Assembly (NCBI RefSeq): GCF_000285295.1
Contig: NZ_CADP01000001.1
Coordinates: 59,874-123,873 of the forward strand
Direction of reading: 5' to 3'
Length of the DNA: 64,000 nt
From: Komagataeibacter europaeus LMG 18890
GTDB lineage: Bacteria; Pseudomonadota; Alphaproteobacteria; Acetobacterales; Acetobacteraceae
The position numbers were made by a program, and so were the translations under genes. Position 1 is the stretch's first letter. Each line of letters begins with the position of its first letter. Below, one piece after another: positions 25,985-38,240 of the stretch. The notes beneath the pieces are model-generated. The model was not told the DNA's origin and ran no database searches. It saw only the letters and a list, made by a program, of their open reading frames with translations.

Positions 25985-26350
25985 TCAGGTCAGCGACCTT
26001 TTAATCGGCGCCAGCCACGTAAAGACCGGCGTGGGCCTGACATCCTGCGGGCGGTCATGGCGGAATCCGGTCACGGCCCTGACCAGTTCCAGCGGCACAT
26101 CAAGCATGCTGCCCGGGCCACGCGGGTCGACCAGCCTGCCCTCGCGGCATAGGGTCTTGCGGTCATAATCGGAAATCAGGCCACTATCGTTATTGGTGCG
26201 GATGACAAACCAGCCATTGGGAAGGTCCGCAATGGCGTACGGCGCTTCATCATCCGGGTCGGGCTCACCGGTATCGCACAGGCCGAGGGCGTCCAGCAGC
26301 GCCGCGCGATCGACACCGTGGAACTTGTAGTACGACATATCGAAATCCAT
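25985..26350 (-). CDS. hypothetical protein, 121 residues
   Basis: Not recognised. From ATG 26350 (GAGGA 9 bases upstream) the protein is 121 residues; ATG 26359 is an alternative. It is acidic at the N-terminus (about residues 5-35: GEPDPDDEAPYAI). A beta-rich segment follows (LPNGWFVIRTNNDSGLISD). The C-terminal part mixes Pro and Arg (HDRPQDVRPTPVFTWLAPIKR). There is no signal peptide, membrane helix or cysteine motif. The codon use matches the neighbours, so I take it as real. Its job is unknown. Confidence 0.6.
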   Translation of the reverse strand: MDFDMSYYKFHGVDRAALLDALGLCDTGEPDPDDEAPYAIADLPNGWFVIRTNNDSGLISDYDRKTLCREGRLVDPRGPGSMLDVPLELVRAVTGFRHDRPQDVRPTPVFTWLAPIKRSLT

Positions 26351-26396
26351 GCTCTCCATTCCTCGCAGCTCCGGGAGGAGAGATGGTCACGTCATA

Positions 26397-26408
26397 TTGT
26401 TATAACAA
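26397..26408. promoter_or_regulatory. 12-bp palindrome upstream of the hypothetical gene
   Basis: TTGTTATAACAA is a perfect palindrome 47 bases upstream of the start at 26350. On the minus strand the TATAAC inside it could be a -10 element. It may be an operator overlapping the promoter, but the match is short and A/T-rich. Confidence 0.3.
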
Positions 26409-26449
26409 GTATTGAAGTCACGGCTCCGTGCACCATGACCGTCTTTCAT

Positions 26450-27041
26450 TCAGTCCAGACGCAGGTGCGCCGGCACCTTCAGCCCCAGCGTATCGGGAAT
26501 GGTCCAGATTTCATGAATCGTCCGTACCCTGCGAAAACCGGCCCGCCGGTAATTGGGCAGCGCGCGCGGATGGTCAGCCGAACAGGTGTTGACCCGCAGC
26601 ACCGCCGGATTCATCGCCCATGCCCGCGCCACCATCTGGTGCAGGAAAACCTGCCCGACCCCGCGCCCGATCCATGCGGGCAACAGGCCGAAATAGGCGA
26701 TATTGATATCGGGGGCATACCGGCTGTCGAGTTCACAGAATCCCGCGGGCGTGTCGCCATCATACAGCACATGCACGCCAATGCCCGGACTGGACAGCAG
26801 GGCCGCAAGGTCACCGTCGGGCATGACGCGGCGCAGCCACCAGCAGTAATCCGCCCCCACGGCGTCATACAGGCCACGATACCACGCAACACCGGGGCGA
26901 AAGGTCTGCCGGATACTGTAGCCATGTGGCAGGACAGGCGGAATGCCGGGGGGCGCACGGTCCATGCACAGGAACGTCACATCCACCCCGACCCGTGTTC
27001 CATCACCGCCCGGTTCATCACGGGCGGCCGGGCATGGAACC

Positions 27042-27052
<11 letters not shown>
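26450..27052 (-). CDS. GNAT-family N-acetyltransferase
   Basis: A 200-residue acetyltransferase. The acetyl-CoA motif A is at [22 protein letters not shown] (G-R-G-V-G), followed by [22 protein letters not shown]. Substrate unknown. I use ATG 27052, which overlaps the last 11 bases of rpoD; later starts in the first 40 residues are possible because the N-terminus is not conserved-looking. The gene follows rpoD on the same strand and may be read from the same message. Confidence 0.83.
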
Positions 27053-29021
<1,969 letters not shown>

Positions 29022-29239
29022 GCCCGATCAATCCCTACCCAGCAAATCCGTTTACGCAAGCGCGCACACCCTGCCCGCGCACAGTGGCCGTTCCCTTTTC
29101 CGCCCGCCGGTATGTAGCGGGACAGGATACGGCCAATCATACCGTTTTCATCTGCTTTTGTCTGGTGCAGGTGGTCGATAACATGGCCGAAGTCAAGGGT
29201 TGCCCCGGTTCATTTCATGCATTCGGTCAATTTTCCGCC

Positions 29240-31039
29240 TTATTCATCAAGGTCGGTACCACCCCGGCGCAGGGTATCAAGCGCCAGCAGGCGGGTGCGC
29301 AGGCTGGCCCATGCGGCTTCATCCAGATCGCCCGCGCACATCCGTTCGGTATCGGCGCGAATTTCGGCGGCAAAGCGTTCAACATTCAACAAAGCGTAAA
29401 AATGCCACCACTCGTGCCGTGGGTCGGTACCGAACAGGTCGTCATCCCCCTGGCCACCTTCGCGCCGCCCGCGCACGGCCCGCACGCGCAGGCATACGTC
29501 ATCCAGCCCCGCGGTGGACAGGCAGGCCGCCAGTTCATCAGGTGGCGGCAGTTCGCCACGGGCATCATACAGGTCCAGCAGGTCCTCCCGCAGGGCGGCA
29601 AGGTCGGCTGGCAGTTCAAGGCGGCAATAGGCGTCCTGCACTTCATCCAGCACGCCGGGTTGTTCGAGGATGATGGCGCTGAGGATGCACTGGCGCTGCA
29701 GGTCCGCATCCATGATGGCCACGGGCGACGTGGCGACAGCGGCTTTTTTCACGCTGCCGCGCACACCGCTTCGGCGGAAGGTCTGGAAAAAACTGTCCAG
29801 CAGGGTGGAGCGGTATTCTGATGCCAGCGCCTTGTCGGGAATCAGGCCCGCGACCTCCACCAGCCTGCGGCGCAGGGCCGCGCGCTGTTCCGGGCCAGGG
29901 TTGCGCACGCCCTCGCTCAGCAGGCCGAACAGCACGTCCCCCATCGGGCGCGCCCCCGCGATCAGGGCGGCCATGGCGGCGGGACCGTCACGGCGCACCA
30001 GGCTGTCGGGGTCATCATTTTCAGGCAGGGCGCAGAACCGCAGGCTACGGTCCACGTTCAGCAGCGGCAGCGCGGTTTCCGCCGCCTTCACCGCCGCGCG
30101 CTGTCCCGCCGCGTCACCATCGAAACACAGCACCGGGGCCGGGGCGACCTGCCACAGCGCTTCAAGCTGTTCGGATGTCAGCGCCGTGCCCAGCGGGGCG
30201 ACCGCGCCGCGAAAGCCCGCCTGATGCAGGGCGATCACGTCCATGTAGCCTTCCACCACCAGCAGGTCGGACGCGGGCCCCGTGCCGCGCACGGCCTCCC
30301 GCGCGCGATCAAGGCCGAACAGCACCCGGCGCTTGGAAAAAATGGCGGTTTCCGGACCGTTGAGGTATTTGGGCTGGCCATCGCCCAGTATGCGCCCGCC
30401 AAAGGACACCAGCCGCCCGCGCCGGTCACGGATGGGAAAGGTCACGCGGTTGAAGAACAGTTCGCGCGATGGCGTGCCGTCTTCATCCGCGCGCATCACA
30501 CCCGCGTCGCGCAGCATGGCGGGGGTTATATCCAGCGCCGCCATTTCCGCCACCAGGCCGCCACGCCCTTCCCCCGACCAGCCAAGGCCGAAGGCGGCGA
30601 TGGTTTCGTCCGTCAGGCCACGGCCCTGCAGGTAGGCCAGTCCCTCGCGCCCTTCCGGCTGGTACAGCCTGCGCTGCCACGATGCCTGCACCGCATCCAG
30701 CACCTCGCCCAGCGTGCGGGCGCGTTCGGCCTGTTCGCGCTGGTTGCGGTCGGGCTTTGGCATTTCCATGCCGGCGGCGGTGGCCAGTTCCTCCACCGCC
30801 TCGGGGAAGGAACGGCCCTCGCTCTGCATCACGAAGGTGATGACATCGCCATGCGCCTGACAGCCAAAGCAATGGTAATGGTCATCATAGACATAGAATG
30901 ATGGCGTCTTTTCCCCATGGAAGGGGCAGCATGCCTTCCAGTTCTTTCCCGAACGCACCAGCTTCGTCCGCCGCCCGATAATGGGGGCGATGGGCGTGCG
31001 GGCACGCAGTTCGTCAAGGAATGCGGGATCAAGCGCCAT
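29240..31039 (-). CDS. dnaG: DNA primase
   Basis: Makes RNA primers for lagging-strand synthesis. 599 residues. Zinc-ribbon CHC2 residues are in CCPFHGEKTPSFYVYDDHYHCFGC (residues 37-60, first and last cysteines visible). The RNA polymerase core and the TOPRIM acidic motif (VVEGYMDVIALHQ near 265) are intact. The C-terminal helicase-binding region is present. The start is at 31039, 20 bases after the yqeY stop. Confidence 0.96.
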   Translation of the reverse strand: MALDPAFLDELRARTPIAPIIGRRTKLVRSGKNWKACCPFHGEKTPSFYVYDDHYHCFGCQAHGDVITFVMQSEGRSFPEAVEELATAAGMEMPKPDRNQREQAERARTLGEVLDAVQASWQRRLYQPEGREGLAYLQGRGLTDETIAAFGLGWSGEGRGGLVAEMAALDITPAMLRDAGVMRADEDGTPSRELFFNRVTFPIRDRRGRLVSFGGRILGDGQPKYLNGPETAIFSKRRVLFGLDRAREAVRGTGPASDLLVVEGYMDVIALHQAGFRGAVAPLGTALTSEQLEALWQVAPAPVLCFDGDAAGQRAAVKAAETALPLLNVDRSLRFCALPENDDPDSLVRRDGPAAMAALIAGARPMGDVLFGLLSEGVRNPGPEQRAALRRRLVEVAGLIPDKALASEYRSTLLDSFFQTFRRSGVRGSVKKAAVATSPVAIMDADLQRQCILSAIILEQPGVLDEVQDAYCRLELPADLAALREDLLDLYDARGELPPPDELAACLSTAGLDDVCLRVRAVRGRREGGQGDDDLFGTDPRHEWWHFYALLNVERFAAEIRADTERMCAGDLDEAAWASLRTRLLALDTLRRGGTDLDE

Positions 31040-31059
31040 CGTGTCGCATGCCCCCCGCT

Positions 31060-31518
31060 TCAGGCGGCCAGGCGTGCGCGTACCACGGCGGAGGCGCGCG
31101 CGGGATCAAGGGCCGCGCCAAACTGCTGCTTCAGCGCCGCCATGACCTTGCCCATGTCCTTCATGGATGTGGCGTCGGTGCGTTCGATGGCTTCGCGCAC
31201 GGCGGCCTCGATGGTGGCGTCATCCAGATCGGGCGGCAGGTAGGCGCGGATGATCGCGATTTCGGCGTTTTCCTTTTCCGCCAGTTCGGGGCGACCGCCC
31301 TTTTCATACATGGAAGCTGATTCCGTGCGGGACTTGATCATGCCACGCAGCATGGACATCACGGCTTCGTCGCTCACCTGGTCTTCCCCCTTGGCGCGAC
31401 CGGCGATATCGACATCCTTCAGCTTTGCGGTGATCATGCGGATGGTGCCGACCTTTTCACTCTGGCCTGCCTTCATGGCTGCTTTCAGATCATCCATGAA
31501 ACGTGCGCGCAAGGACAT
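31060..31518 (-). CDS. GatB/YqeY domain protein
   Basis: A 152-residue YqeY-family protein. YqeY is similar to the tRNA-binding tail of the GatB subunit of Asp/Glu-tRNA amidotransferase, but its own role is unclear. Features include MISLRARFMDDLKAAMKAG-type start, KTMRMITAKLKDVD-like region (TIRMITAKLKDVDIAG near 28) and IIRAYLPPDLDD near 91. I use ATG 31518, with GGAG 9 bases upstream; a TTG at 31527 would add three residues. It is first in yqeY-dnaG-(rpoD) and divergent from carA. Confidence 0.9.
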   Translation of the reverse strand: MSLRARFMDDLKAAMKAGQSEKVGTIRMITAKLKDVDIAGRAKGEDQVSDEAVMSMLRGMIKSRTESASMYEKGGRPELAEKENAEIAIIRAYLPPDLDDATIEAAVREAIERTDATSMKDMGKVMAALKQQFGAALDPARASAVVRARLAA

Positions 31519-31569
31519 GACTGTCAACTCCTCTGCCCGGCGGGCGGGGCGGGATGCCCCGTTCGTGCC

Positions 31570-31622
31570 GGGAATAATTTTCCCATCATCTCATTTCGCA
31601 GGTACGTGGGAATTTTCTTCCC
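31570..31622. promoter_or_regulatory. two matched GGGAA-N5-TTCCC palindromes between yqeY and carA
   Basis: GGGAA-N5-TTCCC occurs at 31570-31584 (spacer TAATT) and again at 31608-31622 (spacer TTTTC; here flanking T/A extends the arms to six bases). Their centres are 38 bases apart. They sit 50-100 bases before the first carA start in the divergent gap (31519-31671). Two identical half-site pairs in a promoter gap look like operators for one dimeric regulator. Confidence 0.5.
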
Positions 31623-31671
31623 AATTACCAGAGACGCTGTTAGGCAATACTCCCGGAAGGGACATCATCCA

Positions 31672-33069
31672 ATGCCGATGACGATAGAAAGTATTATCGA
31701 ACGCCTCGGCGGCGCCGAACAGGCCGCCCGCCTGACGGGCGTCAGCACCGAGGCCATTCGCAAATGGCGGCAGGCCCGCGCCATTCCGCCCAAGCACTGG
31801 ACAACCGTGCTGCGCGCTACCGGCCTGTCACTGTCCGACCTGCAACCCGATACAGAATCCGACCGACCGGAGCCCATGATGAGCACGTCAAACCCGATCG
31901 CACCGGCCAACAGGCCCAAAGCCGCGACAGCCGCCCTGATCCTGGCGGATGGCACCATTATGTGGGGACGCGGATTCGGCGCGCACAGCACGGAGCGCGC
32001 ACTGGGTGAAATCTGTTTTTCCACCGGCATGACCGGATACCAGGAAACGCTGACCGACCCGTCCTTTGCGGGACAGATCATCACCTTCACCTTCCCCCAT
32101 ATCGGCAATACCGGCACCACGCCGGAGGATGATGAGGCAGCGCGCGTGCATGCCCGCGCGCTGGTGGTCAAGGAAGACCTGACGGCGCCGGCCAACTGGC
32201 GCTCGACCGAATCGCTGGACGCATGGCTCAAGGCGCAGGGCATTCCGGGCATTTGCGGCATCGACACCCGCGCCATCACGCGGCGCATCCGCGAAGGCGG
32301 CCCGCAGACGGCCGTGGTGGCCTATCCCGCCGACGGAAAGTTCGACATCCCCGCCCTGCAGGAACGCGCCCGCGCGTGGCCGGGGCTGGAGGGCATGGAC
32401 CTGGCGGGCGAAGTCACCTGCGCAAAACCCTATACATGGGCCGAAGGCGTGTGGCAGTGGCCGCACGGCACCGTGGCCCTGCCTGAAAAGCGCCGGAAGG
32501 TGGTTGCGGTCGATTACGGGGCCAAGCGCAACATCCTGCGCTGCCTTGCCACCGCGGGCTGCGACGTGACCGTGGTGCCCGCGACCGCGACGGCGCAGGA
32601 CATCCTCGCCCTCGATCCCGCTGGCGTGTTCCTGTCCAACGGGCCGGGCGACCCGGCGGCGACGGCGAAATACGCGGTCCCGGCCATTCGCGGCGTGCTG
32701 GAAGCGGGCAAGCCGGTATTCGGCATCTGCCTTGGGCACCAGTTGCTTGCCCTGGCCCTTGGGGCAAAGACCTACAAGCTGGCGCGCGGGCACCGTGGGG
32801 CGAACCAGCCGGTCAAGGACCTAGCGACGGGCAAGGTGGAAATCACCAGCCAGAACCACGGTTTCGCGGTGGACGACAAATCCCTGCCCAATGACGTGCG
32901 CGCCACCCATACCAGCCTGTTTGACGGATCGAACGAAGGCATTGCCACCAGCCGTTACCCGGCATTTTCGGTGCAGTACCACCCCGAAGCCAGCCCCGGC
33001 CCGTCCGACAGCCATTACCTGTTCCGCCGTTTTGTCGACCTGATCGACACCACAACCAAGACCGCGTGA
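31672..33069 (+). CDS. carA: carbamoyl-phosphate synthase small chain with N-terminal HTH-like domain
   Basis: Glutaminase subunit supplying ammonia to CarB for arginine and pyrimidine synthesis. The CarA part begins near [10 protein letters not shown] (31876) and has the class I glutamine amidotransferase triad: Cys in [15 protein letters not shown] and the His and Glu of [13 protein letters not shown]. Before it, in the same frame, about 60 residues read as a Cro/YdaS-like helix-turn-helix ([20 protein letters not shown]). ATG 31672 has GGAAGGGA upstream, while ATG 31876 has CGGAG, so a 465-residue fusion and a shorter CarA could both be made. The stop is 10 bases before carB. Confidence 0.93.
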   Translation: MPMTIESIIERLGGAEQAARLTGVSTEAIRKWRQARAIPPKHWTTVLRATGLSLSDLQPDTESDRPEPMMSTSNPIAPANRPKAATAALILADGTIMWGRGFGAHSTERALGEICFSTGMTGYQETLTDPSFAGQIITFTFPHIGNTGTTPEDDEAARVHARALVVKEDLTAPANWRSTESLDAWLKAQGIPGICGIDTRAITRRIREGGPQTAVVAYPADGKFDIPALQERARAWPGLEGMDLAGEVTCAKPYTWAEGVWQWPHGTVALPEKRRKVVAVDYGAKRNILRCLATAGCDVTVVPATATAQDILALDPAGVFLSNGPGDPAATAKYAVPAIRGVLEAGKPVFGICLGHQLLALALGAKTYKLARGHRGANQPVKDLATGKVEITSQNHGFAVDDKSLPNDVRATHTSLFDGSNEGIATSRYPAFSVQYHPEASPGPSDSHYLFRRFVDLIDTTTKTA

Positions 33070-33079
33070 AAGCCGACCC

Positions 33080-36000
33080 ATGCCAAAACGGACAGACATA
33101 AGCTCCATCCTGATCATCGGCGCCGGCCCGATCGTTATCGGCCAGGCGTGCGAATTCGACTATTCCGGCGCGCAGGCCTGCAAGGCCCTGAAGGAAGAGG
33201 GCTACCGCGTCATTCTGGTCAACTCCAACCCCGCCACGATCATGACCGATCCGGGGCTGGCGGACGCGACCTATATCGAGCCGATCACCCCGGAATTCGT
33301 CGAACGCATCATACTGCGTGAAAAGCCCGACGCCGTGCTGCCCACCATGGGCGGCCAGACCGCGCTGAACACGGCCATGGCGCTGGACAAGTCAGGCTTT
33401 CTGAAAAAGCACGATGTCGAACTGATCGGCGCCAATGCCGAAGTGATCGACCGTGCCGAGGACCGGCAGAAATTCCGCGAGGCGATGGACGAGATCGGGA
33501 TCGAAAGCCCGCGCAGCCTGATCGCCCATACGCTGGAGGAAGCGCGCAGCGCGCTGGCGACCGTCGGCCTGCCCGCGGTCATCCGCCCGTCCTTCACCAT
33601 GGGCGGCTCGGGCGGCGGCATCGCCTACAACAAGGAAGAATTCGACCGCATCGTCTCCTCCGGGCTGGACGCCTCCCCCACCACGGAAGTCCTGATCGAG
33701 GAATCCGTGCTGGGCTGGAAGGAGTACGAGATGGAGGTCGTGCGCGACACGGCTGACAACTGCATCATCATCTGCTCCATCGAAAACATCGACCCGATGG
33801 GCGTGCATACCGGCGATTCCATTACCGTCGCCCCCGCGCTTACGCTGACGGACAAGGAATACCAGCGCCTGCGTGACATGTCGCTGGCGTGCCTGCGCAA
33901 GATCGGGGTGGAAACCGGCGGGTCGAACGTGCAGTTCGGCATCAATCCCGTTGATGGCCGCGTGGTCGTGATCGAGATGAACCCGCGCGTGTCGCGTTCC
34001 TCCGCCCTGGCGTCCAAGGCGACAGGCTTCCCGATTGCCAAGGTCGCGGCCAAGCTGGCGGTCGGCTACACGCTGGATGAACTGACCAACGACATCACCG
34101 GCAGCACGCCGGCATCGTTCGAGCCGACGATTGACTACGTCGTGGTCAAGATCCCGCGCTTCACGTTCGAGAAATTTCCGGGCACCCCCGCCCTGCTGTC
34201 CACCAGCATGAAGTCGGTTGGCGAGGCGATGGCCATTGGCCGTTCCTTCCCCGAGGCGCTGCAGAAGGGCCTGCGCTCGATGGAAATCGGGCTGGCCGGC
34301 CTTGATCCGGTGGAAGCACCGGGCGATGGCGGCCCCGACGCCTTCCGCGCCGCCCTGTCGCAACCGCGCCCCGAGCGTATCCTTATGGCAGCACAGGCCC
34401 TGCGCGCGGGACTGAGTGTCGAGGACATCCACGACGCCTGCCGGTTTGAACCGTGGTTCCTGCGCGAACTGGCGCGGATTGTCGCGGCTGAACACACGGT
34501 AATGCGCGACGGCCTGCCTGAAGACGCCGACAGCCTGCGCACGCTGAAGGCCATGGGCTTTTCCGACATCCAGCTGGCGCGCCTGTCAGGCACCAATGCC
34601 GATGAAATCGCGAAGCTGCGCGAAAGCCGTGGCGTGCTGCCGGTCTACAAGCGCATCGACACCTGCGCCGGTGAATTCGCGTCCCCCACGCCGTATATGT
34701 ATTCGTCCTATGAAGGCGGATATGGCGTGCCGGAATGCGAAAGCCGCCCGACCGACCGCAGGAAGATCGTCATCCTTGGCGGTGGCCCGAACCGGATCGG
34801 CCAGGGGATCGAGTTCGATTACTGCTGCGTCCATGCCGCCTACGCCCTGCGCGAAGCCGGGTTCGAGACGATCATGGTCAACTGCAACCCCGAAACCGTC
34901 TCGACCGACTACGACACGTCCGACCGCCTGTATTTCGAACCGCTGACGGCGGAAGACGTGATCGCCCTGATCCGTCGCGAACAGGCAAACGGCACCGTGC
35001 TGGGCTGCATCGTCCAGTATGGCGGCCAGACGCCGCTGAAGCTGTCGCACGCGCTGGAAGCCGCGGGCATTCCCCTGCTGGGCACGCCGGCCGATGCGAT
35101 CGACCGTGCGGAAGACCGCGAACGCTTCCAGGCCATGCTACACAGGCTGGGCCTGCGCCAGCCCGCCAACGGCATCGCCCGCAGCCCGGCGGAAGCCGAA
35201 GCCGTGGCCGAGAAGATCGGCTACCCGGTCGTGGTCCGCCCGTCCTATGTCCTGGGCGGCCGCGCGATGGAAATCGTGCATGACCGTGCCAGCCTGCAGC
35301 GTTACATGCGCGTGGCCCTGCAGCTTGCCGGTGCGGAAGTCGCCAACGGCCCCGTGCTGATCGACCATTACCTGAATGACGCGATCGAGGCGGATGTGGA
35401 CTGCATCGCCGATGGCAACGAGGTCTATGTCGCGGGCGTCATGGAACATATCGAGGAAGCAGGCATCCATTCCGGTGACAGCGCATGTTCGTTGCCGCCC
35501 TACACCCTGTCGCCCGCCATCGTGACCGAACTGAAAAGCCAGACCGAGGCCATGGCCCGGGAACTGGGCATTGTCGGCCTGATGAACGTTCAGTACGCGA
35601 TCAAGGGGCAGGAAATCTTCGTGTTGGAGGTCAATCCGCGTGCCTCGCGCACCGTGCCGTTCGTGGCCAAGGCCACGGGCGTTCCGGTGGCCAAGATCGG
35701 CGCGCGCGTCATGGCTGGCGCGAAGCTGGGTGAATTCCGCCTTGATGACCGGGCGGTCGCCCCGCATGTGGCGGTAAAGGAAGCGGTTTTCCCCTTCAAC
35801 CGCTTCCCCGACGTGGACACGATCCTCGGCCCGGAAATGCGCTCCACGGGTGAGGTCATGGGCCTTGACGCCTCGTTCGAACGGGCATTCGCCAAGTCGC
35901 AGCTTGCCGCTGGCGTGAAGCTGCCCCTGTCGGGGACGGTGTTCCTGTCGGTGCGCGACAGCGACAAGCCCGCGGTCAAATCCATCGGCCGCCTGCTGTC

Positions 36001-36334
36001 GGAAATGGGCTTCCGCATCGTGGCGACGCGCGGCACGGCCAAGTGCCTGCGCGAAGCGGGCGTGAGCGTGGACGTGGTCAACAAGGTGCTGGAAGGCCGC
36101 CCGAACTGTGTCGACGCCATCCGGTCGGGTGAGATCCAGATGGTCATCAACACCGCGCAGGGGGCGCAGGCCGTCAGCGACAGTTTCGACATCCGCCGTT
36201 CGGCGCTGACCCATGGCATTCCCCACTACACCACCATCGCGGGCGCACGCGCCGCAACGCATGCCATTGCGGCCATGCGCGAGGGGGTTCTTGAAGTCGC
36301 GCCCCTTCAATCCTATTTTAAGGGATCATTCTGA
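33080..36334 (+). CDS. carB: carbamoyl-phosphate synthase large chain
   Basis: Synthesises carbamoyl phosphate from bicarbonate, ammonia and two ATP. 1084 residues with two homologous ATP-grasp halves. The first starts at [20 protein letters not shown], the second at [20 protein letters not shown] near residue 562. [14 protein letters not shown] and [12 protein letters not shown] are the paired family motifs. A C-terminal MGS-like allosteric domain (about 940-1075) includes [17 protein letters not shown]. It follows carA by 10 bases and shares its promoter. Confidence 0.98.
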   Translation: MPKRTDISSILIIGAGPIVIGQACEFDYSGAQACKALKEEGYRVILVNSNPATIMTDPGLADATYIEPITPEFVERIILREKPDAVLPTMGGQTALNTAMALDKSGFLKKHDVELIGANAEVIDRAEDRQKFREAMDEIGIESPRSLIAHTLEEARSALATVGLPAVIRPSFTMGGSGGGIAYNKEEFDRIVSSGLDASPTTEVLIEESVLGWKEYEMEVVRDTADNCIIICSIENIDPMGVHTGDSITVAPALTLTDKEYQRLRDMSLACLRKIGVETGGSNVQFGINPVDGRVVVIEMNPRVSRSSALASKATGFPIAKVAAKLAVGYTLDELTNDITGSTPASFEPTIDYVVVKIPRFTFEKFPGTPALLSTSMKSVGEAMAIGRSFPEALQKGLRSMEIGLAGLDPVEAPGDGGPDAFRAALSQPRPERILMAAQALRAGLSVEDIHDACRFEPWFLRELARIVAAEHTVMRDGLPEDADSLRTLKAMGFSDIQLARLSGTNADEIAKLRESRGVLPVYKRIDTCAGEFASPTPYMYSSYEGGYGVPECESRPTDRRKIVILGGGPNRIGQGIEFDYCCVHAAYALREAGFETIMVNCNPETVSTDYDTSDRLYFEPLTAEDVIALIRREQANGTVLGCIVQYGGQTPLKLSHALEAAGIPLLGTPADAIDRAEDRERFQAMLHRLGLRQPANGIARSPAEAEAVAEKIGYPVVVRPSYVLGGRAMEIVHDRASLQRYMRVALQLAGAEVANGPVLIDHYLNDAIEADVDCIADGNEVYVAGVMEHIEEAGIHSGDSACSLPPYTLSPAIVTELKSQTEAMARELGIVGLMNVQYAIKGQEIFVLEVNPRASRTVPFVAKATGVPVAKIGARVMAGAKLGEFRLDDRAVAPHVAVKEAVFPFNRFPDVDTILGPEMRSTGEVMGLDASFERAFAKSQLAAGVKLPLSGTVFLSVRDSDKPAVKSIGRLLSEMGFRIVATRGTAKCLREAGVSVDVVNKVLEGRPNCVDAIRSGEIQMVINTAQGAQAVSDSFDIRRSALTHGIPHYTTIAGARAATHAIAAMREGVLEVAPLQSYFKGSF

Positions 36335-36350
36335 GCGTATCGTATCGAAA

Positions 36351-36387
36351 CGGGTGGCCTGCCAGTCCGAAAACCGGCGGCCACCCG
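36351..36387. promoter_or_regulatory. 9-bp inverted repeat after carB
   Basis: CGGGTGGCC at 36351-36359 pairs perfectly with GGCCACCCG at 36379-36387 across a 19-base loop. It starts 17 bases past the carB stop. There is no T-run on the plus strand, so it may slow or stabilise the transcript end and not be a classical terminator. Confidence 0.4.
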
Positions 36388-36466
36388 CGTTGCATTGATG
36401 CGATAGGCCCGGACACGGCAACCAACAGTCAGTTGTGGAAACTGACCTTCACCTCGGGGACAAACC

Positions 36467-36940
36467 TTGCAGAAATTTCCGATGACGGGCCCCGGCCTGG
36501 AACGGCTTGAAGACGAACTGCGCAAGCTCAAGAGTGAAGAACGCCCCGCGATCATTCGTGCGATCGCCGAAGCGCGGAGCCATGGCGATCTTTCGGAAAA
36601 CGCGGAATACCACGCGGCCCGCGAACGCCAGTCCTTTACCGAAGGCCGCATTCAGGAACTGGAGGAAATCGTCTCCTCCGCCGAAGTCATCGACCCTGCC
36701 TCCCTGTCGGGCGACCAGGTGAAATTCGGCGCGCGCGTCAAGCTGGTGGATGAAGAAACCGACAAGGAAGCCACCTACCAGATCGTTGGCGTGTACGAAG
36801 CCGATATCAAGCAGGGGCTCCTGTCCATTTCCTCGCCGCTTGCCAAATCCCTGATTGGCAAGAGCATTGGTGACAGCGTATCCGTCCCCGCCCCCGGCGG
36901 CGACCGGACGTATGAAATCCTGGAAGTCACCTACGGCTAG
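36467..36940 (+). CDS. greA: transcription elongation factor GreA
   Basis: Rescues backtracked RNA polymerase by stimulating transcript cleavage. 157 residues, full length: N-terminal coiled coil with [21 protein letters not shown] and [17 protein letters not shown], then the C-terminal FKBP-like domain ([17 protein letters not shown]). The start is a TTG at 36467, because the encoded MQKFPMT is the family's conserved N-terminus. The next in-frame ATG (36482) would remove five residues. GGGGAC lies upstream. ilvA begins 11 bases after the stop. Confidence 0.96.
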   Translation: MQKFPMTGPGLERLEDELRKLKSEERPAIIRAIAEARSHGDLSENAEYHAARERQSFTEGRIQELEEIVSSAEVIDPASLSGDQVKFGARVKLVDEETDKEATYQIVGVYEADIKQGLLSISSPLAKSLIGKSIGDSVSVPAPGGDRTYEILEVTYG

Positions 36941-36951
36941 GCATACCAACC

Positions 36952-38148
36952 GTGATCACGCTTGAAGACATCACCGCCGCCGCACAGCGGATAAAGGGGC
37001 GCGTGCTGCACACGCCCACCGTACCCTGCCAGACACTGTCGCGCGCGACCGGCGCGGATATCGTGCTCAAGCTCGATAACCTGCAGGCTGTCGGTTCGTT
37101 CAAGGAACGCGGGGCGGCCAACAAGCTGGCCCTGCTGACCCCGCGCGAACGCGAACGCGGCGTCATTACCGTCTCGGCCGGCAACCATGCGCAGGGCGTC
37201 GCCCGCCATGCCTCCCTGCTGGGTATCGACGCGGTCATCGTCATGCCGCGCTTCACGCCCGCCGCCAAGGTCACGCGCACCGCCGCGTGGGGGGCGACCG
37301 TGGTGCTGGAAGGCGACAACTTCGCCGAAGCCACGGCGCACGCCAACATGCTGTGCCAGCGCGAGGGCCGGGTGTTCGTCCACCCCTATGACGATCCCGA
37401 AGTCATGGCGGGACAGGGCACCTTCGCCCTTGAACTGTTCGAGGATGCGGGACCGCTGGACACCTTCGTCTGTCCCATCGGCGGTGGCGGCCTGCTGGCA
37501 GGCTGCGCGGTAGCGGGGCAGGCCCTGCAGCCGAATATGGACATCATTGGCGTACAGGTGGAGAATTTCTCCTCGCTTGCCGGTTTCCCCGGTGATGAGG
37601 TGCTGCCGCCGGGTGGCCCCACCATTGCCGAAGGCATCGCGGTGCTGCAGATCGGCCGCCAGCCGCTTGAAGTCATCCGCGAACTGGTGTCGCGCGTACT
37701 GGTCGTGCCCGAAAGCGCGATCGAGACCGCTATCACCATGCTGGCGGAAGGGGCCAAGCAGGTCAGCGAGGGCGCGGGCGCCACGGCGCTGGCCGCCGTG
37801 CTGACCTATCCCGAACTGTTCCGGGGCAAGCGGGTGGCGCTGCCGGTGACCGGCGGCAATATCGACAGCCGCATCCTGGCCAACACGCTGCTGCGTTCGC
37901 TGCTGCGTGACGGGCGGCTTCTGTGCCTGAAAATGGAAATCCCCGACCGCCCCGGCGTGCTGGCCGATATTTCGCGCAAGATCAGTGATGAAGGCGGCAA
38001 TATCATCGAGGTCTCGCACCAGCGCCTGTTCACCACGCCCAGCGTGCAGGCCGCCGAACTGGAAGTCATGGTCGAAGCCCGCGACCCCGACCACGCCCGC
38101 GCGCTGGAAGCGGAACTGGCCAAGACCTATATCGTGCGCCGCGCCTGA
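36952..38148 (+). CDS. ilvA: threonine ammonia-lyase with ACT domain
   Basis: PLP enzyme that converts threonine to 2-oxobutanoate, the first step of isoleucine synthesis. 398 residues with GTG start. The Schiff-base lysine is in LQAVGSFKERGAANKL near residue 50. SAGNHAQGVA near 78 and the glycine loop PIGGGGLLAG near 181 bind PLP phosphate. A single C-terminal ACT domain (EIPDRPGVLADISRKISDEG) starts near residue 328. One ACT domain and the length resemble the shorter IlvA/TdcB-ACT form, not the 514-residue E. coli enzyme. A strong terminator follows. Confidence 0.95.
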   Translation: MITLEDITAAAQRIKGRVLHTPTVPCQTLSRATGADIVLKLDNLQAVGSFKERGAANKLALLTPRERERGVITVSAGNHAQGVARHASLLGIDAVIVMPRFTPAAKVTRTAAWGATVVLEGDNFAEATAHANMLCQREGRVFVHPYDDPEVMAGQGTFALELFEDAGPLDTFVCPIGGGGLLAGCAVAGQALQPNMDIIGVQVENFSSLAGFPGDEVLPPGGPTIAEGIAVLQIGRQPLEVIRELVSRVLVVPESAIETAITMLAEGAKQVSEGAGATALAAVLTYPELFRGKRVALPVTGGNIDSRILANTLLRSLLRDGRLLCLKMEIPDRPGVLADISRKISDEGGNIIEVSHQRLFTTPSVQAAELEVMVEARDPDHARALEAELAKTYIVRRA

Positions 38149-38177
38149 ACCTGTGGGTTCAGGCAATACCACGACAT

Positions 38178-38214
38178 AAAAAACCTGCGGGGCATATTTC
38201 CCCGCAGGTTTTTT
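38178..38214 (+). terminator. intrinsic terminator after ilvA
   Basis: A 15-bp perfect stem, AAAAAACCTGCGGGG (38178-38192) with CCCCGCAGGTTTTTT (38200-38214), a 7-base loop and a terminal T-run, 30 bases after the ilvA stop. The leading A-run makes it usable in the other direction too. Confidence 0.93.
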
Positions 38215-38240
38215 TAATTTGAGGAATAATAGAAGGTTTT

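Noticed and set aside
31606-31671. earlier start of the carA frame at 31606
   Set aside because: It has no ribosome site, overlaps the palindrome region and adds 22 residues with no similarity; ATG 31672 has GGAAGGGA upstream.
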